From Chromera velia (taxonomy: Eukaryota; Sar; Chromeraceae), in contig JAHBMJ010005828.1 of the NCBI GenBank assembly GCA_018398765.1, forward strand, positions 25,001 through 64,239: a stretch of 39,239 bases of DNA. Direction: 5' to 3'. Each line of letters opens with the position of its first letter. Position 1 is the first letter of the stretch. The translations under genes were made by a program, and so were the position numbers. Under the pieces are notes generated by a model. It ran no database searches. It was not told the origin of the DNA and was given only the letters and a program-made list of their open reading frames with translations. Shown one piece after another: positions 19,252 to 30,405 of the stretch.

Positions 19252-22200
19252 TCACCGTTTTGTAGGACTTCCAGTCATATTGCTCTTCTTTAATTCTTCC
19301 TCTGCTCCCCTCGCCGGCCCGGGGCCACTCTCACACCCCTTATCAAGATACTCCAAGTACCCATTCAGGGCCTCGTTGAGCATATCGAATTGCCGGGGCT
19401 TCGACCGAATTGTCCCGTGAGTCGTCTTGACATCCAACTGGGTGTCTAGTGTGGCCAGAGGAATCGGGTTGGAACTCGTCATGAAGGCCAGATTGGGATC
19501 CTGCACATGCATGCACAAACCCATTCAAATCCATACAGCAGGGAGAGACAGACAGAGATAGGTGGAATCAAGGGGGCAGGGGGGGGAGTAGGTACGTCGG
19601 CAATAAAGAAGGTGCATGGGTGGGTGGTTGTCTAGGAAAGAAAATGAGAAGATAATGAGACATCTGGTGAAGCGGATACTCCTTCCTTCCTTCCTTCCTT
19701 CCTTCCTTCATTCATTCATTCATTCCCTTCCTTCCTTCCTTCTTTCCTTCCTTCCTTCATTTCCTTCCTTCCTTCCTTCCTTCCCTTCATTCATTCATTC
19801 ATTCATTCATTCTTTCCTTCTTGGCGATGCTGACCCAAAAGTCCCTGCAGGAAGAAAGAATCACATGCAGTTTTCTTAGACAGTCCGAGCTGCACGTAAC
19901 TTCTGAACAGCCAACTGACCGGAGCAAGACCCCAGTACATCCATTTACCTTCATAGAGAATTAATATAGCCCATTCAGAATTAATGTATTAATGATTTAT
20001 GTATGAAAGTAAATACAGCCAACTGACCGGAGGAAGACCCCAGTACATCCAGTCGGCGTTGCACTGTACTTTGGTGGGAAAGTCTGAAGGAAACCTGAGG
20101 AAGTGGAGGCCCTGGTCGAATCCCTCGATGTCCCAGAGCATGCGGGTCCAAAAACGAATGGCAGCACGGTTGAAGGCGAAGCCTACGGTGCCATAAAATC
20201 CACTCGAGGGCATCACCCTCACGACCTGCATGAGCAATGAAGGAAAGAAGGAAGAAATGGAGGAAGGATTAAAGGAGGATAGAGAGAGGGATCGATAGAT
20301 CGATCAAGAGACCCACGTGCGATGAATCCGACAGGCGTTCACTGGCTGGCCGGTTTGACAAGTGATAGAGATGCCGAGAGGCCAACCAAACGCTCATGCT
20401 CATTCATCAGTAGACTTAATTGATACATTATTCCTTCCTTGCTCTTCTCTTGAAGAATTCCCTCCCTCGTATTGGCTCCCAATCTCTGTCCATGCATTTA
20501 CTTTCATACAGCATTACTTTCATACATTATGCATGCAAAGAAAGTATGAAAGTAAATGCATGCAAAGAATTCCCTCCCTCGTATTGGCTCCCAATCTCTG
20601 TCCACCCTCTCATCAACCAACCGACCCCAAATCCTGTGTCCAGATCTGGTGGGGACACAGGCGCCTTCTCGGTTTTGCACTTGTTGACCTTCTCTCTCAT
20701 AAATGGTCCGTCTTTCTTGAAAGGATGCTTCTGCCAAGGGGCCTGACGGGAGGTGAACAGCTGAACACCAATCGCCATCTCGCCCGACTTTTTCAATTCT
20801 TCAACTGCCAATTGATACCGGCGTCTCACCTCTTTATCCTTACTGCTGCTCCAATCTATAGGCCACAACCGCTGTCCCTTTGCGGCCTTTGCCATCTGTG
20901 CTGCCCTCTCACCGGACCGTTTGAGCAGCCAGAACAATGGGGCATCATCTAATTCTGCGGGGAGGGTGCGATTTTCTCTCTCGGCTCTGGCATGCATGAT
21001 CTCATACATTCTTTTCGGAGGCGAAAAGTCGGCGTCGTCCTCCGCAAAGATCGCCCATTCATCCCCGTTCAAAAACGCCGCTCGGATCCCTAGAGCATGA
21101 CTCCCTGAGCACCCCACCTGTTTGCCGTGGGGGCATTTTCCAGTCTCAATACGAAATTTTGTCATCGAAGGTACTAGTTGTCGCTGCTCTTTGCAGAATA
21201 CTGCATGGGGGGGGTAAGTGGTTGCGTTGTCTCCTGTACAGTCAAATTCCAGTTGGCTCTTCTGTCTGAGTTCGTTTAGTGTTTTTAGCTCAACAGCAGG
21301 AAACCCAGAGACTCGACGGGGCAATGCGTTGAGTGACCTGATCAACCCGCCCTGTTTTTTCTCGAAGACCCTCCTTCTCTCCACGTTGCTGGCTACAGTA
21401 GTCCAATAAATTGGAAGGCGAAACTTACCGTCGTGGGGCTCGGGGGGGAATTCTTCCTCGATAGCTTCTTCTGCAGGTGGCTGAGTAGGAAGGGTGGAGG
21501 GGGTTGTATTCTGAGGGTGTACAGCTGGTGTCAGTGGATTCTCCTTCTTGAATCCGTCTGTGTCTCCATTCAATGTCGTTCCGTTGGATTCATTCTCGGC
21601 CGTTATGTTTTCTCCCACGCCCTGTGTTATGTTCTGAGACGACATCGCGTCTTCTGTATTCTTGACGACCACCCCACCTGAAAAATTGAGTGCCTCCGAT
21701 ACTGTCTCATTCGGTGCCACCCCCTCTGTCCTGTTGGACCCTAGACCCTCAGAAAAGTTGAGACCCAGACCAGCTGCCCCGAATGATACAAGACCTGTTC
21801 CATTGAGCACTGCATCCTCAGTAAAGTTCAGAACCCCCCCACCTGTCTCATTGAATGCTGACACCTCACTAGAGTTCAGGGCCACCCCTGCCGTCCCATT
21901 CACGGACCCCCCATTGGAGTTGAGGGTCACCCCTGCCGTCCCATTCAAGGCCCCCCCATTGGAGTTGAGGGCCACCCCTGCCGTCCCATTCAAGGCCCCC
22001 CCATTGGAGTTCAGGGCCACCCCTGTCTTCCCATTCACGGACCCCCCATCGGTCCCGTTAAATCCTCCCCTGCCCTCGGGGAGGTTGAGGGACAGCGCAT
22101 GCGTTGCATTGAATGCCGGACTGTCTGTGTTGTTGAGTGGTAAGCTCTCTGTGGCATTCGACACCGTGTCAAGACTGCTGGAAGCCACTCCATCGGCTTG

Positions 22201-23639
22201 AACGATGACGGCAACCGTTCCGTTCTCCTTCTTCTCCCCTCGTGTTCCATTCAACGCCTGTCGGTCTGACAGGTCAGGGAATCTCGTTTCTGTGACGTCA
22301 GCTGAAGTCCCTGGGGGTCTTTCTTCAGATGTCATGTTGGTAGAGTTCGGACTGACCCCGCCAATTTCCACCCCTTCTATGACTGTGGCGTTCACCGGTG
22401 TCTGCTCAGTTGCCCCAACAGTTCCTTTGAGTGGCTCAGAGAGCTCTTCTGTCCTGTTGAGAGACAATGGGTCCGTGGGGGGAGTGGAAGGGTCCAGAGG
22501 AGATTTGGGAAGGGAGGTTTGGTCAGTCGAGGGCCCTTCTTCCTCTTCTTCTCCTCCTCCTGCTTCTGTGGGTGGATCGTCAACACCTTCTTTTTCTCCC
22601 TCCTCCTTATCGTCTTCTGCTACTTCTTCTTCCTGCTCCTCGCCTTCCCCTGCTTCTGCTTCGGCCCTTGCCGTTTCTGTCTCATCCTCACCTTCCCCCT
22701 CCTCCTCGCCCTCCTCTGCTAAATGAGATGGCGGAGCATCTTCTCCCGTCTCTGGCCCTCTTTCCGTGTCCCTAGTAGGCTGTACAGAGTGTGGGACTGC
22801 TGTTCCCTCCTTGGTGTGTGTGTTGTGGGGAGAGGGCCGCTTCCGCAACTGCAGGAAAACAAAAAAGTTAGAATGTTCAGATGCGTGCAGGACTGACTCA
22901 CTGACGCATTCACTCATGGCAGCGCTGACTGACTTAGCCACTGACCTCTTCATTCAGTCAGTTATTTCGTCACTCCGTCTCTCATAGCCTTCTTTTGACT
23001 GTTGTCTGACTGTCTGATTGACTATTTGCCGGTTGAGTATACACAAAAGACCTCCACTCTGCACGGCCGGAACCCTCACTCGTGTTCTTACTGCCACGAA
23101 TACAAAAAAATGTCGCCGTGCATGCGGTCTACCCTTCTAAACGTTCTGATTTCTGCCTGCTGCTGGATTCGCGTTCCCGATCTTCCTTTTCTTTTTTACT
23201 TTCCTTCATCGTCCTCTCCGCCCAGTGGTCTGCTGGTCCCAAATGAGAATATCCCGGCCGCCTTCCGTCCTTGTCATGTATAGATATATACACGTCTCCG
23301 CAATCATCTCATCAATGACTTCTTCCTCCCTCAACAACCAGTGTTCGCCCCTCCTCCATTTCCTTCCGCCTGCCTCTTCTTTCAGCCGCAGCTTCGTCGC
23401 AGAGCAACAACATACAGGCACCCTGCCTCTCATACATATGCTTGCAATGTCCCACTGACCTTGGAGGCTGCTGTCGCTTCCGGTCTGGGAACTTCGGGCT
23501 GGACGCTGGGCGCTGTTGGAGTCCGATGGCGAAATATCGCAGGCAGCAGGGTCACATGCTGTCGTATGTGTCCCCACAAGAAGATGACCACCAAAGTGGC
23601 AAGAGTTACTTGCCAGAAGAGAAGTCTGGGGCGAAGCAT
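19252..23639 (-). CDS. GT25-like type II membrane glycosyltransferase with sequon-rich stalk (gene B)
   Basis: Exons (minus): 23460-23639, 20626-22848, 20028-20225, 19596-19631, 19252-19500; all phase 0, GT-AG, product 961 aa. The start is ATG 23639. The N-terminus (MLRPRLLFWQVTLATLVVIF) is almost the same as that of gene A: a short cytosolic tail and signal anchor. An acidic Glu-rich linker follows (about 85-130). The stalk has many N-X-S/T sites and 15-residue repeats such as VALNSNGGALNGTAG. The catalytic region runs from about 533, with KQVGCSGSH and WAIFAEDDADFS (E663, D664, D665), then GTVGFAFNRAAIRFW and DWMYW in the 198-nt exon. That exon is the same length as in gene A. A 36-nt mini-exon ends FFIAD and joins DPNLAFMTSS. 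The donor after exon 2 (GTCGGT) is unusual. It is a likely Golgi enzyme; substrate not predictable. Tandem duplicate of gene A, same orientation. Confidence 0.77.
19680..19815. repeat. (CTTC)n/(ATTC)n array in intron 3 of gene B
   Basis: Alternating blocks of CTTC and ATTC units inside the intron between exons 20028-20225 and 19596-19631. The Ser/Phe/Leu/His open frame through it is an artefact. Confidence 0.9.
19911..19945 (-). pseudogene. Partial duplicate of the exon 3/intron 3 junction of gene B
   Basis: 19911-19943 repeats 20019-20051 with one difference, including the donor context and the codons for MYWGLPP (here with Ala). It lacks the upstream part of the exon and lies inside intron 3, 82 bp beyond the real donor. 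It provides a second donor GTCAGT but no acceptor, so it is probably silent. Confidence 0.7.
20453..20605. repeat. 122-bp-spaced direct repeat around a perfect 19-bp inverted repeat, intron 2 of gene B
   Basis: AAGAATTCCCTCCCTCGTAT and the following bases (about 40 bp) occur at about 20453 and again at about 20575. Between them lies a perfect inverted repeat: 20491-20509 (CATGCATTTACTTTCATAC) and 20544-20562. The word GTATGAAAGTAAAT also appears at 20001 in intron 3. This looks like a small mobile hairpin or a replication-slippage product just intronic of the exon 2 donor. Confidence 0.7.
21880..22045 (-). repeat. 45-bp coding minisatellite of gene B
   Basis: The word CCATTGGAGT starts at 21911, 21956 and 22001, exactly 45 bp apart, with diverged copies on both sides. 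Each unit encodes 15 residues with one N-G-T site and one N-S-N. The unit differs in length and sequence from the 48-bp unit of gene A. Confidence 0.85.
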
Positions 23640-24117
23640 CAACGCTTCTCACGTTTTTTCAATGCATGCATTCTTCGAAACGAAACAGTTGAGGCACTGT
23701 CAGCATTTTGGCAGAGCAATGAAACTGAAGAGTGTAAAGGACCGAAGGATCTTGACAGAGGAAAAGCGCATCTGAAGGAATTCGTTTGATTCGACCCAGA
23801 ACCATGCGGTGATTGTAAGGCAACTTCTGACCTCCAGGTCACCTCCTTCAATACAGTTTACAGATGGCACTTTGCATGCAGTTCGCACTCAGGTCAGACG
23901 ATCTCGCCCCCGCGCGCAGCATGCATTCCCAGGAACAAAATTACAAAAACGCGATGAAAACACCGAGGCCTCGGCATGTCTTAGCTGGCCCGGGGGCCAC
24001 GGAGCCCGTCCCGGTTGGGGAAAAACAGAGAAACCGCTCGGTCCAACACTGCTCCGTTTGCCAGGACTTCCCTTTAAGAGTTTGAACGATAAGAGAGTGA
24101 GAAAGAGCAGCAACAAG
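23640..24117. promoter_or_regulatory. Divergent upstream region of gene B and RPL4
   Basis: 478 bp between ATG 23639 (minus) and ATG 24118 (plus). It contains ATGCATGCAT at 23660 and TTTGCATGCAG at 23871, but no TATA box. Promoter function is inferred from position only. Confidence 0.4.
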
Positions 24118-25220
24118 ATGGCTGCCAGGTCAGTTGTCATTGTGGCGTGCTTCTTGCAGTTTCCTTAGATTCTCCATCGCTTTTATTCCATGATCGCCCT
24201 CTGTTCTTGTTTCTGTCCCTTGTGTGCAGACCTACCGTGACCGTGCACTCCTGGGAGAACCCAGGCGAGAAGGTGTCCAGCGTCCAGCTGCCTTCCGTCT
24301 TCTCCGTAAGTCAACGCTCACCTTTGTCTGCCCAATCGTCGGTTACACTGTTGGAAGTGCTCAAGCAGAACTTACTTCCGCCAAGCTTTCCCTCTCTGTC
24401 GTTCTCACGTTCCTAAATGGCTTCTTTGCTTGCTTTGTCTGCAGGCCCCCATCCGCCCCGACCTTGTGACCTTCGTCCACAAGGAGATGGCCAAGAACAA
24501 GCGCCAGGCCCACGGAGTCAAGTACGAGGCCGGTTACGGCACTTCTGCTGAGTCCTGGGGTACCGGCCGTGCCGTGGCCCGTATTCCCCGTGTGCCTGGA
24601 GGAGGTACTCACCGTGCCGGACAGGGTGCCTTCGGAAACATGTGCCGTGGAGGTGGCATGTTCGCTCCCCTCATGGCCTGGAGGAGAATCCACAGAAAGG
24701 TCTGCATGTCAGAGGACATGTGTGTGTGTGAGGGAGTGCGTCACATGGGTGGTTGAATGACTGCAGAAGAAAGTGTTCTTTCTTTTGTCTGTGGTCTCCA
24801 GCTCCATCTCTCGTTGGTGCTGTGCTGTTTTCACTGCACTTTAGGAGTTCTGTTCATCGGTGCGTGGTTCATTGGTGCGTTACAAGGAGAAAAAACAGGC
24901 TGGTCTGCCTCCCACATGCCTTGGTGAACATGCTGCCTTTCTTCTTGCTTGCAGATCAACGTGACTCAGAAGAGACACGCCGTGGCCTCTGCTCTCGCTG
25001 CCTGCGGTGAGTATTCTCATTTGCTTGACTTGCTTTGTTTATCGCAGTAAAGCGGTTCTCCCTTTTTCACTTCGCTTGCCTGACTGCCTACCTCATTATT
25101 GATGCACCAATGAATGATGTGGTCACTCGCTGCAGCCGTCCCCGCCCTGGTGATGGCCCGCGGTCACCGCGTGGAGGAGGTCCCTGAGCTCCCCCTCGTC
25201 GTCTCCGGTCAGTCAGTCAG

Positions 25221-25269
<49 letters not shown>

Positions 25270-28200
25270 GTGAGAATGCCAGTCGCTCACGGAAGTGTTT
25301 CTCTACGTGGAGGTTCATGAATGTGTGTGAGGAGGTGAGAGTACAGACTGTTGAGTGCACGGCTGAAAATAGGCAACTTCTTTTGCACTTCCTTCCTTCG
25401 AAGTGGGTCTGAGGAAGTCAACGGGGAGTCTTGGAGGAACCAGCCAGAGTGAGGGGGCCATCCGGAGAAGGAGAGGCTGCCAGGCCCTTGGGGGGTCTGT
25501 CGGCGAGTGACGAAGACGGAAAGCGAGGCGAGATGGAACTAGAGTTTTGATTTCAGAACCCCTTCGGCATGGGTTCCGATGCAAGAGAAAATAGATAAGA
25601 GGGAGATGAGAGGAGAGGGGAGATGCGAGGCCGTCACAGCAGAGAAAGAGCGCGGGAGGGCCTCTCGACATGGAAATAGAAGTATTCTTTCACACACCGG
25701 AGGGACAAATGGTATCTGTTCGAGGGAGACAGAGAGTCTCTCTCACATTGTCGTCGTTCGTCTGAACCAGTTTTCGAGCCGTCTCTGCTGTCTGCGGGCC
25801 CCTGATATTCATTGCGCTGTCCCAGTAGAATAATCATTGCACTATCTCAGTTCTACTCACCGGTTTTCACAGGAACGGCTCTCCCGTGTTCCTCTGTCTT
25901 TCCATCTTCTCTCTTCTTGAGGCGAGGTTGTTTTTGTCTCCCCTGTCGCCACACATCGTGCTGACACCCTTCCTTCAGTTCTCGACGGCGCCCTTGTCTT
26001 TTTCACACTAAAGCGGATTGGCTGTAGAATTCGTTGTCGACATCTGTCTCTTGACTCTTCTATTCTCTAGACTGTTTCTCTGTCTGCTGGTCTCCTCAGT
26101 GTCACTACCTCTTCTGTGCGCATGCACTCGTCTCTCCTTTTGTCCCTTTCATCCCTCCCCACTTGGATGATTCGCACATTCAAACCTTTGTTCCTCTGCC
26201 CTACAGCCTCTCCTCCGCCAACGACTCCGCCGTCTCTTCTCTGTCTTGACAGGACTTCCTGTGATGCCCTCGCCCTTCCTCGCTTCCTTTCTGTAATGTA
26301 CGTAAAGGCCCTTTCTCCCTAGACTTCTATTCTTTCTGCTTCTCTGCGGACATTGTCTTTCTGAACACTCTACTTGATCGGTGAAAGGGGACGACTGAGG
26401 GGGAAAGGGGACGACTGAGGGAGAAGAGAAGAGGAGAAAGGGGACGACTGAAGAAGACACGAGAGGAGTGTCCAAGAGGCCTTCTAAAGTGAGGAGACTA
26501 CGAGAAGAAAGAGAGGAAAGTGCGAGAGAGCTACTGGGCCCCTTAGTCGTCCTCCTGTCGTTTCGGGAGGCGCCAAGAGAGAGCAGCGAAGCGGGGGGGG
26601 CAGACCTTGAGAAGCCACAGTGTAAATTTGGCTGCTTTTATGAGTTTTTTTTTTGTGTGCCTGGCTGAGTGAATGAAATGAACGACTTGACAAAAGGTTC
26701 CGTGCCCGTCAAGTGGTTGACTGATTCGTTGATTGTGTGTCTGCAGACGGCGCTGAGGGAATTACCAAGACCAAGGAGGCTGTTGCCATGCTCACCCGCG
26801 TCGGCTGCAGCCCCGACCTTGAGAAGTCCAGAGAGTCCAAGCAGGTCCGTCAGGTAGTCACTTTATGAGAGTTTGATATCTCTTCTGCTGTTTATTGAAC
26901 CATGGATGAGAAGTCTTCTGCCTGGTTGTGGACAGGGTGGCAGACGTTCTTAATTTTTTTTGGATGATAATAGAGGACTTTTCAGCTCAGTCTGGTTGTT
27001 GCAACACTTCTCTCGCGCTTTTTGATGACGGCAGAAGTCTGCGGCTGGACTTCCCGGATTTCGTTGGTGCCATTGTCTCTCGTGCTTTCTTTTTCACTTC
27101 CCCGCGGGCTTCTCTTTTCACTGCAGATCCGCGCCGGCAAGGGCAAGGGAAGAAACCGCCGCTACACCATGCGCAAGTGAGTGAGTTCGGCTTACCTTTA
27201 TGATCGCTCTGATGTTTCTTCGTGTCTTCCTGTTGCGTCGACTTACCACAAACGCAGGAAGAGGGGACAAGAGAGCAGAGGAGAAGAAAGGGAGGAGCAC
27301 AGGGAAGAAGTCCAGATAGTGCCCTGCCGGCGGCTTGCAGATCCTTTTCACTCTGCGCTTTCTCAGGCCGAGGGGCGCTTTACACTCTCTCTGCAATGAC
27401 GGGACTGACCACTCAGTGCGGCTTCCGCTAAGGGCATTTTACCATCCATTTAGTTATTTGAGTTTCTTGCCTTCCTCCTGCAGGGGCCCCCTTGTCGTCT
27501 ATTCTGAGGACAACGGTGTGACCAAGTCCCTGAAGAACATTCCCGGCGTGGACACCTGCTGTGTGGACAGACTGAACCTCCTCCAGCTGGCTCCTGGCGG
27601 GTCTCTGGGCAGACTGGTGGTCTTCACTGAGAGCGCCTTCAAGAAGCTGCAGGGACTCTTCGGATCCTACGACAGCAAGTCCGAGGTCAAGTCTGGGTGA
27701 GTCATTCAGGCAGGCATTTTCTCTTTTCTTCCCTCTTTGTTTGTCTTCTTGTTGCCTGCTTCTTCTTGGCTTGTCTCTTGGCCTGTCTGTCTTCAGAGCA
27801 GACTTCTAGACGACAGTCTGCCTTTCCCCCCGGATGATCACACTGCTTTGTTGTGCTCTTCGTCGTCTTCTGTCTCGCATGAATCCGTGTCAAATGTACT
27901 GATACTGAAATGAACGAACTGCCTGCAGGTACACCCTCCTCCGCCCCCTGATGACCAACGCTGACCTGAACAGAATCATCAACTCTGATGAGATCCAGTC
28001 AGTAGACTGTGGATCATCCAGAACAGCAGAGAATGCAGTGTTTTTTTTTTGCGGAGCCAGTATGTGTTGACAAGACACGGCAGAACACTCACAGACAAAA
28101 ACCAAATGAACGAATAAGTGCTGACCCTTCTTTCCTGTGCCCTCTCTCCTTTCCCCCACGTGTTCTTCTTCACCGTTGTTGATCCCTTTCTCTCTGCTTC

Positions 28201-28783
28201 CTGCTTCACCATCTTGTCTCGTTTTTCCCCCTGTACTTTCCTCCTTCCTTTTCAGGTCCGTGGTCCGCCCCATGAAGGAGGGTTCCGACAAGAAGAAGGT
28301 GAAGAAGAACCCTCTGAAGAACAAGAGCGCCATGAAGAGGCTCAACCCCGCCAAGCCCACTCTGGCCCACATCGCCAAGAAGAGACAGACCCCCGGCACA
28401 CCCCACTACGAGGCTGTCCAGAAGGCCAAGAAGACCCTGAAGGCAGACAGAAAGACCCACCGCGCCGCCTCCAAGGCCGCCTACAGGACCATGGTCAGTC
28501 AGTCTGTCCAGCAGTGAGTTAGTCAGTGAGTGTTACTGTCCTCGGTGGGAATTGATGATTGTGTGTCTGTGCTGAATGTGTTTTCTGATCTAGTCGCTGT
28601 CTTAATGAAAGGTTGTCAAGAACGGAAACTACGTCCGGTTTGTCTGTCGAAAGTGGGTGCTTTCGCACGTCCGTTGCATGTTGCCGGTTGATAAGTCACA
28701 TGTGTACGTGTCTCCTCTCTCTCTCTCTCTCTCTCTCTCTTTTGCAGATCTCTGCCTTCTCCGAGTTCGAGGCCACCCAGTAA
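24118..28783 (+). CDS. RPL4: 60S ribosomal protein L4 (uL4), 11 coding exons
   Basis: Exons: 24118-24128, 24230-24305, 24445-24699, 24955-25006, 25136-25207, 26747-26844, 27127-27176, 27484-27696, 27929-27997, 28256-28493, 28748-28783; all GT-AG with matching phases, 389 aa, near the usual eukaryotic length of about 400. uL4 lines the peptide exit tunnel of the large subunit. Hallmarks: [20 protein letters not shown] (from exon 3), [20 protein letters not shown] (the tunnel loop), [18 protein letters not shown] (exons 7/8) and a Lys-rich C-terminal extension typical of eukaryotes. The first exon codes only three codons and two bases. Intron 5 is 1539 bp. The C-terminus [11 protein letters not shown] comes from a 36-nt last exon after a CT-rich acceptor tract. 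There is no paralogue in the window. Very GC-rich codon choice sets it apart from the AT-rich flanks. Confidence 0.95.
25217..25267. repeat. (GT)n microsatellite in RPL4 intron 5
   Basis: About 20 uninterrupted GT units start a few bases after the donor at 25208 (GTCAGT). Confidence 0.9.
26382..26452. repeat. Three-copy GGGGACGACTGA repeat in RPL4 intron 5
   Basis: GAAAGGGGACGACTGA recurs at 26382, 26403 and 26436 within a purine-rich part of the 1.5-kb intron. The remainder of that intron shows no gene. Confidence 0.75.
28719..28742. repeat. (CT)n tract forming the last RPL4 acceptor
   Basis: A pure CT run directly ahead of TTTTGCAG at 28740-28747. It doubles as the polypyrimidine tract of the final 36-nt exon. 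Confidence 0.8.
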
Positions 28784-30405
28784 ACGGTGCTTCTCTGAAG
28801 TCCCGCATTCTTCCTGCCGTTCTCTGTGAGGTCATCTGTGTGTCAGACTGGAAGTTCTGGAATTGGGTGGGCGGGCGTGGTGGAGGGTGGAGGGGAGGGA
28901 AAGAGAGCTTCTGGGATGCAGCGCGCTTTGGGATCTTCACAACTTCTCATCCTGGTGGTTCCTTTCCTGAGTCTTCCCTCTCACACGCCGTCTGTCTTTT
29001 CCTGACAAGAGAAGTGAAGCCGTCGGAGCTGCTAACCCCTTTTTGTCTTCCCCCGGGAGGACGGGGGAAAGCAGTCTCGATGCGCTAGAAAAAGTACGAA
29101 CTTTCGGTGTTTTGGGCAGTGATTTCACACTCAGGGATTCGGTATCCGCTGGAAGAAAACTGGTTAGGGGAGGAGATTGACGAACAAGGCAAACAAGCAG
29201 AAAGGTCACCAAACTCTCACTCAAAGCTTTTGCTGTGTTTACAAGTTAATCAAGTCAAATTTCACTTCTTTTTCTGACCACTTTGTTGCTAAGAATCTCT
29301 TCTTAATTTGCTATATACAGGTGTTCCCTTTTATGTCGAAAGAGATCTAAGAATCATCATCTCTAGTATAAAACTCATTTCCTTAAATTATTTACTTTAA
29401 TTGATTGATTGAAACTTTATAATAAACTTTTATGAACTAAATACTTAATTTTTGGTCTAGTTTTTAGTAAAAACAAAGCTGAAAACTTTCTAATAAAAGA
29501 AATAATCTAAAATCTTATAAATTACGTTTAGTATTTACACTGTCACTGTTTTAATTGTAGATTCTGATTCATACTAGGACTCACGCTCTGTTTCATTCAT
29601 TCAAGTTCGATACTAGATTTGATATCCCCGGGCCTCAATCTGGTAGTCGCTCCTCAATCATTTGTACCCATTAACACGGGTGGTGCAATCAATCTTAAAA
29701 TCAATTTGACAGGCAGTCAATTAGTAAGCAAATAGGGTCTAAGTCTGTATTTCATGATGCATGATTGTCTATCATGATTCTAGTGATGATTGCTTCAATA
29801 ATATTCAGGATCTAGTTCAAGATCTCTCAACCATGAACCTCCGACTCGGCGACCCCTCTCACATGAGCTAGGTCGATTTCGAATGACCCCGCAATTCGAT
29901 TTTGGAAAGCTTTGCTTCCTTTCGCACATGCACCCCTGTTCTGTACGAAGGTTGAATCCCATATTAAAGCGCCAATCAGCTCGAACAGAAGTTCCCCTTT
30001 TACCCCCCCCCGCCCCCCCCCAAACTTCTAACTTCATGCTTCTCGTTTTTTTCAAGCAAGGCAGCGGCCTGAATGTAATGGAACCGCAGGCTTCGCACGG
30101 GCAAACGCAAAAACAAAACAGCCATCTCCTCCTTGTTGTAGAAACGCAAAACAAATTCCATCTTCACAATTAATCACTACAAAATTCCTCATGCAATCAC
30201 TCACAAAGGAACCATGCATACAAACACTTCTCACACAGCCCTAGCTGGCTCTGCTTGCAGGCGATCGTGCAAGAAAATGAAAGAAAGAACATTGACAGGA
30301 CGAAAGATGCATCAGACAAACAGCAAAAGACAATCAATCATGAAGCCCATGCAGGAAGGAAGGAAGGAATCTGATGGTCACATGCATCCTTCCCCTTCCT
30401 TCCCT
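28784..30405. other. RPL4 3' flank and AT-rich intergenic DNA
   Basis: 28784-29230 is probably RPL4 3' UTR and flank. 29230-29830 is AT-rich with TTGATTGATTG at about 29400 and no coding signal. 29880-30400 has C-runs (30003-30020) and A/C-rich sequence without a believable frame. A minus-strand frame across 29795-30154 is not protein-like. Confidence 0.45.

Noticed and set aside
21662-22726. Plus-strand open frames opposite the stalk and acidic linker of gene B
   Set aside because: Antisense shadow of repeats and Glu codons (read as Ser/Leu); the minus-strand gene explains the sequence.
28594-28650. An extra RPL4 exon around GTTGTCAAGAACGG
   Set aside because: Upstream bases give an in-frame stop, and exons 10 and 11 already join in phase 0.
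29795-30154. 119-codon minus frame with several cysteines
   Set aside because: Includes C-runs and AT-rich intergenic sequence, no domain, and no plausible start context.
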